From assembly GCA_021840785.1 (NCBI GenBank), contig JAKBXD010000002.1, forward strand, positions 1 through 30,652: a stretch of DNA of 30,652 nt, given 5' to 3'. The translations under genes and the position numbers were made by a program. The notes beneath the pieces are model-generated. The model did no database searches. It was not told the DNA's origin and worked only from the letters and a program-made list of their open reading frames with translations. Shown here in pieces: positions 1-9,365 of this stretch. Each line of letters begins with the position of its first letter. Position 1 is the first letter of the stretch. The stretch comes from Pseudomonadota bacterium (GTDB lineage: Bacteria; Pseudomonadota; Gammaproteobacteria; Acidithiobacillales; Acidithiobacillaceae).

Positions 1-1090
1 CCATGGTGGCCTTACCGGGAATGGCTTCTACCACACGCACCCGCGCCGCCAGCACGCGCGAAAGGTCTTTACTGAGACCGGCGATCTGGCTGACTTTGAC
101 CCCCGGTGCCGGCTCTATTTCAAAACGGGTAATCACTGGTCCGGGATGAGCCGCCACCACGCTTGCCTGCACCCCGAAATCGGCCAGCTTTTCTTCCAGC
201 ATGCGCGACTGCTGCGCCAGCACTTCGGGTTGCAACTGGGAACTGGGGTCTTCCGCATCTGCCGGATCGAGCAGGGCAAGATCGGGAAGACCATCAGCAC
301 GCGGCGGCCCTACGGGTGCGGGCAGTGGTAACTGTCGACTGCCTTTAACGACGGCCTGAGTCGGCGCTGCTGCTGGAGATGTTTTTCGCACGGCAGGCGC
401 CAGCGTCGTGATCGGCACAGGGGTCGTTTCTTGGGCGACCACCCGTCGCCGCAAAGGCCAACGCAGGTGTGGTCGTGGCAAAGAGAAACGCAGAGCGCTG
501 ATATGTGCCGCCATCGCGCGTGGTCCCAGGCCAGTGAGCAGAAACACACCGAGAACGAACAGCAGCAGAAAGAGCAATATGCTACCACCCACGCCGATAA
601 AAGGCTGGGTATGGACACTGATTTCCTGCCCGAGGATACCGCCCGCGCCGTCTCCGGCAATGGGCCACCACTCCGTGGGCCAAGTCAGCGCGAGAAAACT
701 GGTCAGACCCAGCACGACGGCAACAGCGCCCAAAGGGGCCGCCCAGCGCCCCGGATACTGACGGAACCAACACCGCCATAGCTGCCAGGCCCACACGCCC
801 AGCTCCACAGGGAGGAGCCAGGCGATCATACCAAAAATCTGCACCAAAAAATCAGCGAGATAGGCGCCAGCCTCACCACCCCAATTGTGCACCTGGGCAC
901 CTTTACCACTACTAAACCAGCTGGGATCGGAGGGATGAAAACTGAGCACGGACATTGCCATGAAGGCTGCCACCGCGATCATCAGCAGCAGCAGCGCCTC
1001 GCGGCGCCACGGTTTGACACGCGACAGTTGAACCGGCTTTGCGGGGGCAGGCCGGGAGCCTCGGGACACGTTACGGGCAGTGGAACTCAT
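1..1090 (-). CDS. ftsK: DNA translocase FtsK, N-terminal part (cut by window edge)
   Basis: Reading the minus strand from ATG at 1090 gives 363 residues open to the window edge. A basic, proline-containing N-terminus is followed by a membrane segment at about residues 32-48, then three further hydrophobic stretches before about residue 185, the four-helix membrane anchor of FtsK. A proline/alanine-rich linker follows, and then the start of the alpha domain, with text such as [20 protein letters not shown], which is typical of FtsK/SpoIIIE. FtsK sits at the division septum and pumps chromosome ends through it so that XerCD can resolve dimers. The linker seen here is short (roughly 120 residues) compared with the very long E. 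coli linker. The motor and gamma domains lie outside the window. No Shine-Dalgarno precedes the ATG; see the promoter entry. Confidence 0.93.
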   Translation of the reverse strand, partial: MSSTARNVSRGSRPAPAKPVQLSRVKPWRREALLLLMIAVAAFMAMSVLSFHPSDPSWFSSGKGAQVHNWGGEAGAYLADFLVQIFGMIAWLLPVELGVWAWQLWRCWFRQYPGRWAAPLGAVAVVLGLTSFLALTWPTEWWPIAGDGAGGILGQEISVHTQPFIGVGGSILLFLLLFVLGVFLLTGLGPRAMAAHISALRFSLPRPHLRWPLRRRVVAQETTPVPITTLAPAVRKTSPAAAPTQAVVKGSRQLPLPAPVGPPRADGLPDLALLDPADAEDPSSQLQPEVLAQQSRMLEEKLADFGVQASVVAAHPGPVITRFEIEPAPGVKVSQIAGLSKDLSRVLAARVRVVEAIPGKATM

Positions 1091-1096
1091 ACCGGC

Positions 1097-1125
1097 ACGC
1101 TAAACGACCCCTGCACGGGTGTCAA
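1097..1125 (-). promoter_or_regulatory. Putative ftsK promoter, possibly leaderless
   Basis: On the minus strand TTGACA (1120-1125) is followed after exactly 17 bases by TAGCGT (1097-1102). The expected transcription start, about 7 bases downstream, falls on the A of the ftsK ATG at 1090. No purine-rich ribosome site lies between, so a leaderless ftsK transcript is suggested. The -35 is perfect and the -10 matches 3 of 6. On the plus strand TTAGAC (1259-1264) and CATAAG (1283-1288), 18 bases apart, could serve trxB, but this is weak. The rest of 1091-1352 holds nothing else I can support. Confidence 0.5.
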
Positions 1126-1274
1126 GGAGATGCCGGGAAAGAAAGGCAAAGAAATGCTATTGTTAGCGGCTTCTAATGGTTCAGATGCAGGCGTTTATTT
1201 CGTGCCATCCGAATATCACATCAGGACGGAAGGCAGGGACGACAGCGTGGAAATGGTGTTAGACTTTTCGCTAG

Positions 1275-2321
<1,047 letters not shown>

Positions 2322-2325
2322 GCAC

Positions 2326-2901
2326 ATGGGGCGGCGGCCACATGAGCCGGAGAAGCAAGAGCCGGTGACCGATGCAGAAGAAGCAGATTGCTTTCTGCGG
2401 GCGGTGGCTGATGTCCGGCCCCTGCCAGCGCCGCCGCCTCCCCCACGTCCTGTACCACCACCGCCCTTGCCGCAGCAGCGGCATCGGGATGATCTGGCCG
2501 TTCTCGAAGTACTGGACCACGGTCTGAGCGGCGATGAAGTCTTGGAATCCGGAGACGAATGGCTTTATTTGCGGTCCGGCTTATCTCCGGCGCTGCTGCG
2601 GGACTTGCGCCGGGGACGGTTCCGGATTCAGGAGCGGCTCGATCTGCATGGCTGTACCGTAGAAGAGGCGCGCACTGAACTCGCGGCATTTTTGCGGGAA
2701 GCGCGGCAATGGCGCTGGACGTGCATCTGCGTCATCCATGGCAAAGGACTGGGATCCCCTGGTCGTGTTCCCGTCCTGAAAAGACTGGTGGGCGGCTGGC
2801 TGATGCGTCACCAGGAGGTGCTGGCCTTTGCTCAGGCTCGCCCTGAAGAAGGGGGCAGCGGTGCATTGCGTGTTCTGCTGGGCTGGTCGCGTCGAAGATA
2901 A
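2326..2901 (+). CDS. Smr-domain protein (SmrB/MutS2-type endonuclease-like)
   Basis: This 191-residue protein has a proline-rich N-terminal stretch (residues 32-49, nearly all proline with arginine, valine and leucine) and a C-terminal Smr domain. The two Smr signatures are DLHG (residues 106-109) and HGKG (138-141), with a closing GGSGALRVLL segment. Standalone Smr proteins of this size resemble E. coli SmrB, which cleaves mRNA at collided ribosomes; others act on DNA. The conserved D-x-H and H-G-x-G suggest an active nuclease, but whether the target here is RNA or DNA cannot be read from sequence. It lies 4 bases after trxB. The ribosome site is probably AGAGGA inside the trxB end. Confidence 0.85.
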   Translation: MGRRPHEPEKQEPVTDAEEADCFLRAVADVRPLPAPPPPPRPVPPPPLPQQRHRDDLAVLEVLDHGLSGDEVLESGDEWLYLRSGLSPALLRDLRRGRFRIQERLDLHGCTVEEARTELAAFLREARQWRWTCICVIHGKGLGSPGRVPVLKRLVGGWLMRHQEVLAFAQARPEEGGSGALRVLLGWSRRR

Positions 2902-2961
2902 GCACCAAGCCACGAAGCACGCTCAGTTCTGCGCCACGTGTTGTAGGGCGGCTGTGGCTAA

Positions 2962-3420
2962 TCATCCCGGCCGCTCCCAGCGCTCCCGAACAGGCACGGC
3001 ACCTTCCGCACTCGCCAGAGAGGCCAGGATTGGGCAGTTTGCAACAGAACCGTGACCGGGACAGCACTCAGCCTGCTGCGCAAGGGCTGTGCGCATCCGT
3101 TGCAAGTCGGCGATTTTGAAATCAATTTCGGCAAGCTTTTGCGCGGTAAGGGCTTTGACCTCACCCATATCATTCTCGACACGGCTACCGATATCCAGCA
3201 ACTCCTTCACCTCTGCCAGAGAAAAGCCGAGATTCTGGGCACGCCGGATAAAACGCAGACGGGATTCCGCCTCAACATCGTACAGGCGATAGTTGGACCG
3301 GGTCCGCTGCACCGGCTGGATGAGTCCAATCCGCTCGTAATAGCGCAAAGTCTCTGCGGCGAGCCCGGCTTCACGCGCCAAACGACCAATAGTCACTGGG
3401 GGTTGCATATATATGTCCAT
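2962..3420 (-). CDS. MerR-family transcriptional regulator, metal-sensor-like
   Basis: The 152-residue protein has a MerR winged helix-turn-helix (VTIGRLAREAGLAAETLRYYERIGLI, residues 9-34), a long dimerisation helix around residues 87-115, and a C-terminal cysteine loop: Cys119-Cys120, then eight residues, then Cys129, followed by PIL. That loop resembles ZntR (CC-x8-C) and also carries the CueR-like CPG...S...CPI pattern. At the position that is Ser in Cu/Ag sensors and Cys in Zn/Hg/Pb sensors there appears to be Met85. Such proteins untwist promoters with long spacers when they bind metal. No divergent target gene is adjacent, so the target may be itself or distant. ATG at 3420 or ATG four codons later (3408) are both possible; neither has a strong ribosome site. 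The ligand is unknown. Confidence 0.85.
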   Translation of the reverse strand: MDIYMQPPVTIGRLAREAGLAAETLRYYERIGLIQPVQRTRSNYRLYDVEAESRLRFIRRAQNLGFSLAEVKELLDIGSRVENDMGEVKALTAQKLAEIDFKIADLQRMRTALAQQAECCPGHGSVANCPILASLASAEGAVPVRERWERPG

Positions 3421-3440
3421 CCGCTTAAATGACGCTTTTA

Positions 3441-3472
3441 AGCATATACTGTACGCTTAAGTATAGTGTCCA
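3441..3472 (-). promoter_or_regulatory. MerR-type promoter/operator upstream of the regulator
   Basis: On the minus strand TGGACA (3467-3472) and TATGCT (3441-3446) are separated by 20 bases, longer than a normal sigma-70 spacer and typical of MerR-controlled promoters. The spacer contains an imperfect dyad, ATACT...AGTAT, spanning 3446-3464. A second reading, TTGACT about 20 bases before TATACT, exists slightly upstream. The position just upstream of the merR start suggests autoregulation. Confidence 0.45.
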
Positions 3473-3483
3473 TTGTAAAGCAC

Positions 3484-4572
3484 CTAGTCAACACCAGTGT
3501 CCAACCGCCGTACATCAGCCATTTCCTGACCGAAAAGACCCTCCACACAGCTCGTGGCAAAGACTCCGGCGGGGAGAAAAAAACTCAGGACAAGGGTCTG
3601 CGCATCCTGCCAGTCGCTGGTCAGGGTCTCGGGACGCGCGCGCAGGGGCCGCCGGGCGGCATCCAGACCTTGTTCCGCAAGGCGTTGTGCCCAGCGCAGC
3701 CCATCGTCTCCCGCACCAGCGATGATGGGCCCGGCACTCAGGGCTGAGTTCTCTAGCGCAATGGCGGCGGCAGTCGGTGCCAACCCACCGCGACCCGGTA
3801 AAGGGCCGGTGGGATGCAGGTCCCAGTCGGTGGCGCGCGCCTGCAAATCAGACAGATCGTCGTCTGCCGCCAAGAAAATGCTGTGCGAGCCCACCAGTTG
3901 CACGATCTCGCCCGGCAAAATCTGCGCCCAGTTCGCTTGCCGCACCCGTTCAGCGAGGACCAGGTTGAACAGAGCAGAGCGGGCGGCGGACCAGAGCAGG
4001 CCACGCCGATGGCGGTCTATCCGCATCGGCTGCCCAGATAGCAGTCGCGCGGCTTCCTGCAGATTACGATGCCCGAAACGCTGAGCACCGAAATAGTTGG
4101 GGAACCCCTCCTTCATGAGACTTTGCAGGCGAGCGTCCCAGAGACTGCGCGCTCCCGTGGTAGCACGCAAAACGAGCCGGAAGTGATTACCACGCAATAC
4201 GCCTCGACGCAATTTACGGTCATGGCGGCTGATCTGCTGAAAATGCAGGCTGCCATCTTCCAGGCTAGCCCAGTCCGGATCGGGCCCCGGCATGGCCGGC
4301 ACCGTAAAACTCTGCCGGGTAATGGCATGGCGATCCTTGAGACCGGCAAAGCCCACATCGCGCACCGCCACCCCCGCACAGTGCGCCAGGCGGTTGGCCA
4401 CATCCTGGGTATTGAGGCCGCATTTCTCCACCACCAGCCAGTGATGGGCGCCTGAACCAGATGCGGTAAAGGGCAGCAGTTCCGTGACCTGAAAGTCTTC
4501 CGGAGTCTGTCGCAATTCGGCGCCGAGCAGGCCGCCCTCTGCGGGATAGATGCGCGGCGGACTTTCAGGCAT
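3484..4572 (-). CDS. truD: tRNA pseudouridine(13) synthase TruD
   Basis: The 362-residue protein converts U13 of tRNA-Glu to pseudouridine. The catalytic motif FAGLKDRHA is clear, with the nucleophile at Asp80, the same number as in E. coli TruD. Other family landmarks are [10 protein letters not shown] near residues 23-32 and NYFGAQRFG in the middle. It is the third gene of an ispD-ispF-truD operon and overlaps the end of ispF by 8 bases, so it is probably translationally coupled. This order is the same as in enterobacteria. Confidence 0.95.
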   Translation of the reverse strand: MPESPPRIYPAEGGLLGAELRQTPEDFQVTELLPFTASGSGAHHWLVVEKCGLNTQDVANRLAHCAGVAVRDVGFAGLKDRHAITRQSFTVPAMPGPDPDWASLEDGSLHFQQISRHDRKLRRGVLRGNHFRLVLRATTGARSLWDARLQSLMKEGFPNYFGAQRFGHRNLQEAARLLSGQPMRIDRHRRGLLWSAARSALFNLVLAERVRQANWAQILPGEIVQLVGSHSIFLAADDDLSDLQARATDWDLHPTGPLPGRGGLAPTAAAIALENSALSAGPIIAGAGDDGLRWAQRLAEQGLDAARRPLRARPETLTSDWQDAQTLVLSFFLPAGVFATSCVEGLFGQEMADVRRLDTGVD

Positions 4573-5044
4573 GTTGAATCAGAACGACGGCATGGGCGGC
4601 AATGCCTTCACCCCGACCGGTGTAGCCCAATTGCTCGGTGGTGGTCGCTTTGATGTTGATCGCATCAAGCTCCACGGCGAGGTCGGCAGCAATATAGGCG
4701 CACATCTGCGGGATGTGAGCTGCCAATCTGGGACGCTGACAGACAATGGTCGCGTCCACATTACCCACCGAAAAACCTTGCCCCTGAACCAACTGGTGAC
4801 AATGCCGGAGCAGGAGCCGGGAATCCGCGCCCGCGAAACGGACGTCGGTGTCTGGAAAATGGCGACCGATGTCGCCCAGGGCAGCCGCCCCCAACAGGGC
4901 ATCGCAGATGGCGTGAAGGAGCACATCGGCATCGGAGTGGCCGGCCAGGCCGAATTTGTAGGGGACCGTCACGCCACCGAGAACAAGGGGTCTACCCGTC
5001 ACCAACGCATGCACGTCAAAGCCATGACCGATACGCAGTTGCAT
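4565..5044 (-). CDS. ispF: 2-C-methyl-D-erythritol 2,4-cyclodiphosphate synthase
   Basis: The 159-residue enzyme performs the fifth step of the MEP isoprenoid pathway, cyclising CDP-methylerythritol 2-phosphate. The metal ligands Asp10, His12 and His44 are all in place (GHGFDVH near the start, then [10 protein letters not shown] at residues 35-44). The C-terminal [18 protein letters not shown] segment, with the usual T-T-E and G-R-x-E-G, is intact. Length equals the family norm. It begins 5 bases after the ispD stop and its end overlaps truD. Adjacent ispD and ispF encode steps three and five of the same pathway. Confidence 0.97.
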   Translation of the reverse strand: MQLRIGHGFDVHALVTGRPLVLGGVTVPYKFGLAGHSDADVLLHAICDALLGAAALGDIGRHFPDTDVRFAGADSRLLLRHCHQLVQGQGFSVGNVDATIVCQRPRLAAHIPQMCAYIAADLAVELDAINIKATTTEQLGYTGRGEGIAAHAVVLIQHA

Positions 5045-5049
5045 GGGGG

Positions 5050-5763
5050 TTATCCTTCTTCATCACGAGCCGCAAGAACGGCGGCAGCCAGCACGAGATC
5101 ATCCCGCAGGGTGACTTTGATATTGTCACCATGTCCATGAATCAAACGGGGGCGCCAACCCCGCCATTCCATCGCCGAAGCCTCATCGGTAATCTGCAGA
5201 TTCTGTTCGCACGCCGCTTCCAGGGCAGCCAGCAGGGCGCCGAGGGGAAAGGCCTGGGGTGTGAGAGCACGCCACAACCCTTCACGATCTACGGTACCCA
5301 CGGAGTGAGCATTCTCAGCGCGCTTCAGTGTATCGGCAAGCGGTACGGCGAGAAGCGCACCTTGGGGCGAATCCGCCAGGCTGTCGAGCAGGAGTAACAG
5401 GTCTTCGCGACGCAGACAGGGCCGGGCGGCGTCATGCACCAGCACCCAGTCGGACACCGCTGCCCCCTGCCGCAGCAGCGCCTCCAGACCGAGGCGCACC
5501 GAATCCGCACGCCGAGCACCGCCGACGACAGGGGACAGGAACGGTTCCTGCGTGGGTCCCAGCAACTCCCGCCAGCCTCCGGTCGCAATATCCTCGCCCG
5601 GCAGAACCAACTGAATGCCCGCAACACGCGGCTCCCGAAAAAAAACCGCCAGGGTATGGGCAATGACGGGACGGCCGCGCAGCAGAACGTACTGCTTGGC
5701 CTGCGCCGCGCCAAAGCGCTGTCCCCGCCCTCCCGCCGGGATCACCACCCAGACGCGCTCCAT
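5050..5763 (-). CDS. ispD: 2-C-methyl-D-erythritol 4-phosphate cytidylyltransferase
   Basis: The 237-residue enzyme joins CTP to methylerythritol 4-phosphate in the MEP pathway. The nucleotide-binding start reads [11 protein letters not shown] (usually PAAGxGxR) followed by KQY. Further signatures are [29 protein letters not shown] and DNIKVT, in the normal order. The ATG at 5763 has a strong ribosome site, GGGAGGG, a few bases upstream. It is the first gene of ispD-ispF-truD and diverges from mfd across 156 bases. Confidence 0.97.
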   Translation of the reverse strand: MERVWVVIPAGGRGQRFGAAQAKQYVLLRGRPVIAHTLAVFFREPRVAGIQLVLPGEDIATGGWRELLGPTQEPFLSPVVGGARRADSVRLGLEALLRQGAAVSDWVLVHDAARPCLRREDLLLLLDSLADSPQGALLAVPLADTLKRAENAHSVGTVDREGLWRALTPQAFPLGALLAALEAACEQNLQITDEASAMEWRGWRPRLIHGHGDNIKVTLRDDLVLAAAVLAARDEEG

Positions 5764-5830
5764 ATAACCCTCCCCCGAACATTATGGACCAAAACTGCAA
5801 ACCCGAAGTATCCGCAGTCTTTAGGGGGGG

Positions 5831-5858
5831 TGCAAGAAAGCGACGCCGCTTTTTTGCA
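5831..5858. other. Long hairpin in the ispD-mfd divergent intergenic region
   Basis: Bases 5831-5842 pair with 5847-5858 around the loop ACGC, giving a 12-bp stem with one G-T wobble. On the plus strand the 3' arm ends in a T-rich run, so it looks like a terminator, yet the nearest upstream gene on that strand is far away. It lies between two divergent start regions, so it may instead be an operator or an untranslated-region structure. Confidence 0.5.
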
Positions 5859-5882
5859 GTTTCCACAGCGCCCCTTTACACT
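5854..5882 (+). promoter_or_regulatory. Possible mfd promoter
   Basis: TTGCAG (5854-5859) and TACACT (5877-5882) are 17 bases apart on the plus strand, about 40 bases before the mfd start. The -35 overlaps the 3' arm of the hairpin at 5831-5858. Similarity to consensus is moderate and other readings using TATAGC at 5882-5887 are possible. Confidence 0.3.
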
Positions 5883-5919
5883 ATAGCCCTTCAGAGTCCC
5901 CACATAAGATCAGATATTC

Positions 5920-8900
5920 TTGGATCGAAGTCTTTTTCTCGGCACCCCGCCGCGCGCCGGGGCGGCACGCGCATTTAGTCAACTCTACGGTGCCGCGGAT
6001 AGCTGGCTGGCGGCGCAGATGGCACGCCAGTGGCAGCGTCCGCTGCTGATTTTGCTGCCGAACGCCCGCGACGTGGAGGAATGGCAGCGCGAATGGCGCT
6101 TTTTCGCACCAGACTTGCCAGCGCCGCTGATTTTCCCGGACCGCGAAATTCTGCCCTATGATCGCCTGGCGCCGCCGGCCGACGCCACAGCCACCCGGCT
6201 GGCCACCCTTGCCGCTCTGCCGGACTGGCGTGGCGTTTGCCTCGCTCCCCTGTCCGCCGTCCTGCAACGCCTGCCACCGCGTAGTTTTCTCGACCAGCAC
6301 GCTTTTGTCCTCGCCGTGGGTGACCACCTGAATCCAGAAGGTTTTCGTCAACGCCTGATCGATGCTGGCTATCGCAATGTCAGCGAGGTCTCGGAAGCTG
6401 GCGAATTGGCCTGGCGCGGCGGAATCATCGATCTCTTTCCCAGTGGCAGCGCCCTACCCTACCGCATTGAACTCTTCGATACCGTGGTAGAAAGCATCCG
6501 TGCCTTCGATCCGGAAACCCAGCGTACCCAGCAAAAAGTCGAGCGGGTCTCTCTGCTCCCGGCGCGGGAAGTGCCGGTGGACACTGCCGCACTGCAGGAA
6601 TTTCGCAGCCAGTTCCGCGCCCGCTTCAGCGGTGATCCACAGCGTGCCGAGATTTATCGGACAGCCAACCGTGGACAGGTACCCCAAGGGGCTGAGCATT
6701 ATCTCCCGTTATTTTTCCCCCAGAGCAGCCATCTGCTCATGCACTTCGCCAAAGATGGTATCGTCTTTCTACCCCCCGGCCTGGAGACATCCGCCCGGCA
6801 CATTCGCCAGGACTGGCATGAGCGGCATGAGGAGCGGGCCCACGACACGTCTTATCCCATACTATCCCCCGACGAACTCCTCTTAACCCCCGGTGAATGG
6901 GAAGAGATCCTGCGCGGTCGTGCGCTGGTGCATGGTCAAACGGAAGGCGACGGAGAGCGTCTACTGACAGCCCCCCTACCTGATCTGCACGGCACACCGG
7001 AAGCGCCATTGGCCGCGCTCGACGTTTTTCTGCGCCACCTGCCCACAGAGGGCCGGGGCATTCTCGCGGCAGAATCGCCAGGCCGTCAGGAGGCACTCTC
7101 AGAACGCCTCGGCAAAACGGGGCTGCTTCCTGCCCGTGTCCATGACTGGCCGGAGTTCCTGGGGGGCACAGAACGGATCGCCATCACCGTGGCGCCCCTG
7201 GAACGCGGCCTGCTCATCAAGGAAAATGGCCTGGTCAGACTGGCGTTGATCTCCGAAGCGCAGATTTTCGGCGACCGCGTCTTTGCCCAACGGCGCAGCG
7301 CCCATACCCGACAGCGTAGCATCGAGGGTCTGGTCCGGGACCTCGGCGATTTACAGTCGAATGACCCCGTCACCCACGAAGAATACGGCATCGGCCGTTT
7401 TCAGGGCCTGGCCACGCCCTTTGCGGCGCAGGGCGACATCAACGAATACGTGGTCCTGGAGTACGCCAACGGCGATCTCGTCTACGTCCCGGCGGATCAT
7501 CTGGATCGTATCACCCGTTACGTGGGTAACGGTGCAACGGAGCCGGTGCTCTCCCGTCTGGGCAGCAATCACTGGGAAAAGGCAAAAGCCAAGGCACGAC
7601 AGAAGGCGATTGATGCCGCCACCGAACTGCTGGATATCTATGCCCGGCGCGCGGCGCGCGCCGGGCGGGCTTTTCCCGCCCCGGACGACGCCTACTGGGA
7701 GTTCGTGTCCCGTTTTCCCTTTGAGGAAACTCCGGATCAGCAGCAGGCCATCGACGCCGTCATTAGCGACATGACCAGTCCCCACCCCATGGATCGCCTG
7801 GTCTGCGGCGATGTGGGCTTCGGCAAAACGGAGGTGGCACTCCGCGCGGCTTTCCTGGCGGCGCACGGCGGTACACAGGTGGCTGTGCTGGTACCCACCA
7901 CCCTCCTCGCCCAGCAGCATTACAAAAATTTTCAGGATCGCTGTGCCGGACTGCCCCTGCGCGTGGAAGTGCTCTCCCGTTTCCAGGGCACCAAAGCGCA
8001 CAAGCAGGTGCTCGCCGCCGTGGCCGCCGGGGAGGTGAATATCCTCATCGGCACCCATCGTTTGCTGCAAAAGGATGTCACCTTCCACGATCTGGGTCTG
8101 CTGATTCTCGACGAGGAGCACCGCTTCGGCGTACGTCAAAAGGAACGAATCAAGGCCCTGCGCGCCGAGGTGGATATTCTCACCCTGACCGCCACGCCGA
8201 TTCCCCGCACCCTTAATCTCTCCCTCGCCGGTCTGCGCGACTTATCCATCATCGCCACCCCACCCCAGCGTCGCCAGCCAGTGCGCACCTTTGTCCAGGT
8301 CTGGGATGACGCCACAGTGGTTGAGGCCTGCCAACGCGAAATGCATCGCGGTGGTCAGGTGTACTTCTTGCACAATGAAGTGCGCGACATCGAGCGCATG
8401 GCCACCACCCTGCGCCGCCTGCTGCCCGACGCCCGTCTGCGCGTCGCCCATGGCCAGATGCTCGAAAGCGAACTGGAAGCGGTGATGCTGGATTTTTATC
8501 ACCAACGCTTCGACATACTCCTCAGCACCACCATTATCGAATCCGGCATCGACAATCCGCACGCCAACACCATCCTCATCAATCGTGCCGATAAATTCGG
8601 GCTCGCCCAGCTCCATCAATTGCGTGGCCGCGTGGGGCGCTCGCATCAGCGCGCCTACGCTTATTTGTTCACCCCGGACCCACGCGCCATGAGCAACGAT
8701 GCCCGGCGCCGTCTGGACGCCATCCAGTCTCTGGAGGACCTTGGTGTCGGCTTCGCACTGGCGAGCCACGATCTGGAAATCCGCGGGGCTGGTGAGCTGC
8801 TCGGTGAAGAGCAGAGTGGGCATATGGATGAGATCGGCTTCACCCTCTTCATGGAATGGCTGAACGATGCGGTAGAGGCCATCCGTGCCGGACGCGATCC

Positions 8901-9363
8901 CCACAGTCTCGAAGATCGACGCGCCAACGGTCCGGAAATCCATCTCAACACCCCGGCGCTCATCCCCGACGATTACCTGCCGGATGTACACCTGCGCCTG
9001 CAATTCTATAAACGCCTCAGCGATGTGCGCAGTGATGCCGCGATCGGAGAAATCATGGTGGAGATGATTGACCGCTTCGGACCCATTCCTGCGCCCACCC
9101 GCACCTTGCTCTGTCAGACCCAGTTACGGCTGCTGGCCACCCAAATCGGCATCGAACAGATCGACGCCGGCCCCGCCGGTGCTCGTCTGCAATTCGCCGC
9201 CGAAAATCAGGTGGCTCCTGAAAAAATCATCCAGCTCATCCAGCAGCCCCACAGCATCTACCAACTGGACGGCGAGCACCGCCTGCGCATTCGCCGCGAC
9301 CTGCCCGATGGCGAAGCGCGCTGTCAGGAATTATTGCAACTCATCGACCAACTAAGGATTTAG
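5920..9363 (+). CDS. mfd: Transcription-repair coupling factor Mfd
   Basis: The protein is 1147 residues, against 1148 in E. coli. Mfd binds RNA polymerase stalled at DNA damage, pushes it off and recruits UvrA. Visible parts, in order: an N-terminal UvrB-like region; the RNA-polymerase-interaction domain beginning VTHEEYGIGRFQGL; helicase motif I GDVGFGKT (residues 630-637); the DEEH box (731-734) followed by RFG; TATPIPRTL; STTIIESGID; QLRGRVGRS; and a C-terminal TRCF domain. The start is TTG at 5920, the first possible start after an in-frame stop at 5905-5907. It aligns with the E. coli N-terminus, whereas the next ATG would lose about 35 residues. The ribosome site is weak. serB follows after 2 bases. 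Confidence 0.97.
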   Translation: MDRSLFLGTPPRAGAARAFSQLYGAADSWLAAQMARQWQRPLLILLPNARDVEEWQREWRFFAPDLPAPLIFPDREILPYDRLAPPADATATRLATLAALPDWRGVCLAPLSAVLQRLPPRSFLDQHAFVLAVGDHLNPEGFRQRLIDAGYRNVSEVSEAGELAWRGGIIDLFPSGSALPYRIELFDTVVESIRAFDPETQRTQQKVERVSLLPAREVPVDTAALQEFRSQFRARFSGDPQRAEIYRTANRGQVPQGAEHYLPLFFPQSSHLLMHFAKDGIVFLPPGLETSARHIRQDWHERHEERAHDTSYPILSPDELLLTPGEWEEILRGRALVHGQTEGDGERLLTAPLPDLHGTPEAPLAALDVFLRHLPTEGRGILAAESPGRQEALSERLGKTGLLPARVHDWPEFLGGTERIAITVAPLERGLLIKENGLVRLALISEAQIFGDRVFAQRRSAHTRQRSIEGLVRDLGDLQSNDPVTHEEYGIGRFQGLATPFAAQGDINEYVVLEYANGDLVYVPADHLDRITRYVGNGATEPVLSRLGSNHWEKAKAKARQKAIDAATELLDIYARRAARAGRAFPAPDDAYWEFVSRFPFEETPDQQQAIDAVISDMTSPHPMDRLVCGDVGFGKTEVALRAAFLAAHGGTQVAVLVPTTLLAQQHYKNFQDRCAGLPLRVEVLSRFQGTKAHKQVLAAVAAGEVNILIGTHRLLQKDVTFHDLGLLILDEEHRFGVRQKERIKALRAEVDILTLTATPIPRTLNLSLAGLRDLSIIATPPQRRQPVRTFVQVWDDATVVEACQREMHRGGQVYFLHNEVRDIERMATTLRRLLPDARLRVAHGQMLESELEAVMLDFYHQRFDILLSTTIIESGIDNPHANTILINRADKFGLAQLHQLRGRVGRSHQRAYAYLFTPDPRAMSNDARRRLDAIQSLEDLGVGFALASHDLEIRGAGELLGEEQSGHMDEIGFTLFMEWLNDAVEAIRAGRDPHSLEDRRANGPEIHLNTPALIPDDYLPDVHLRLQFYKRLSDVRSDAAIGEIMVEMIDRFGPIPAPTRTLLCQTQLRLLATQIGIEQIDAGPAGARLQFAAENQVAPEKIIQLIQQPHSIYQLDGEHRLRIRRDLPDGEARCQELLQLIDQLRI

Positions 9364-9365
9364 CC

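Noticed and set aside
7351..8139. 262-codon open frame antisense to mfd, and a similar one at 8242-9003
   Set aside because: Both lie entirely within the helicase gene and have no family features.
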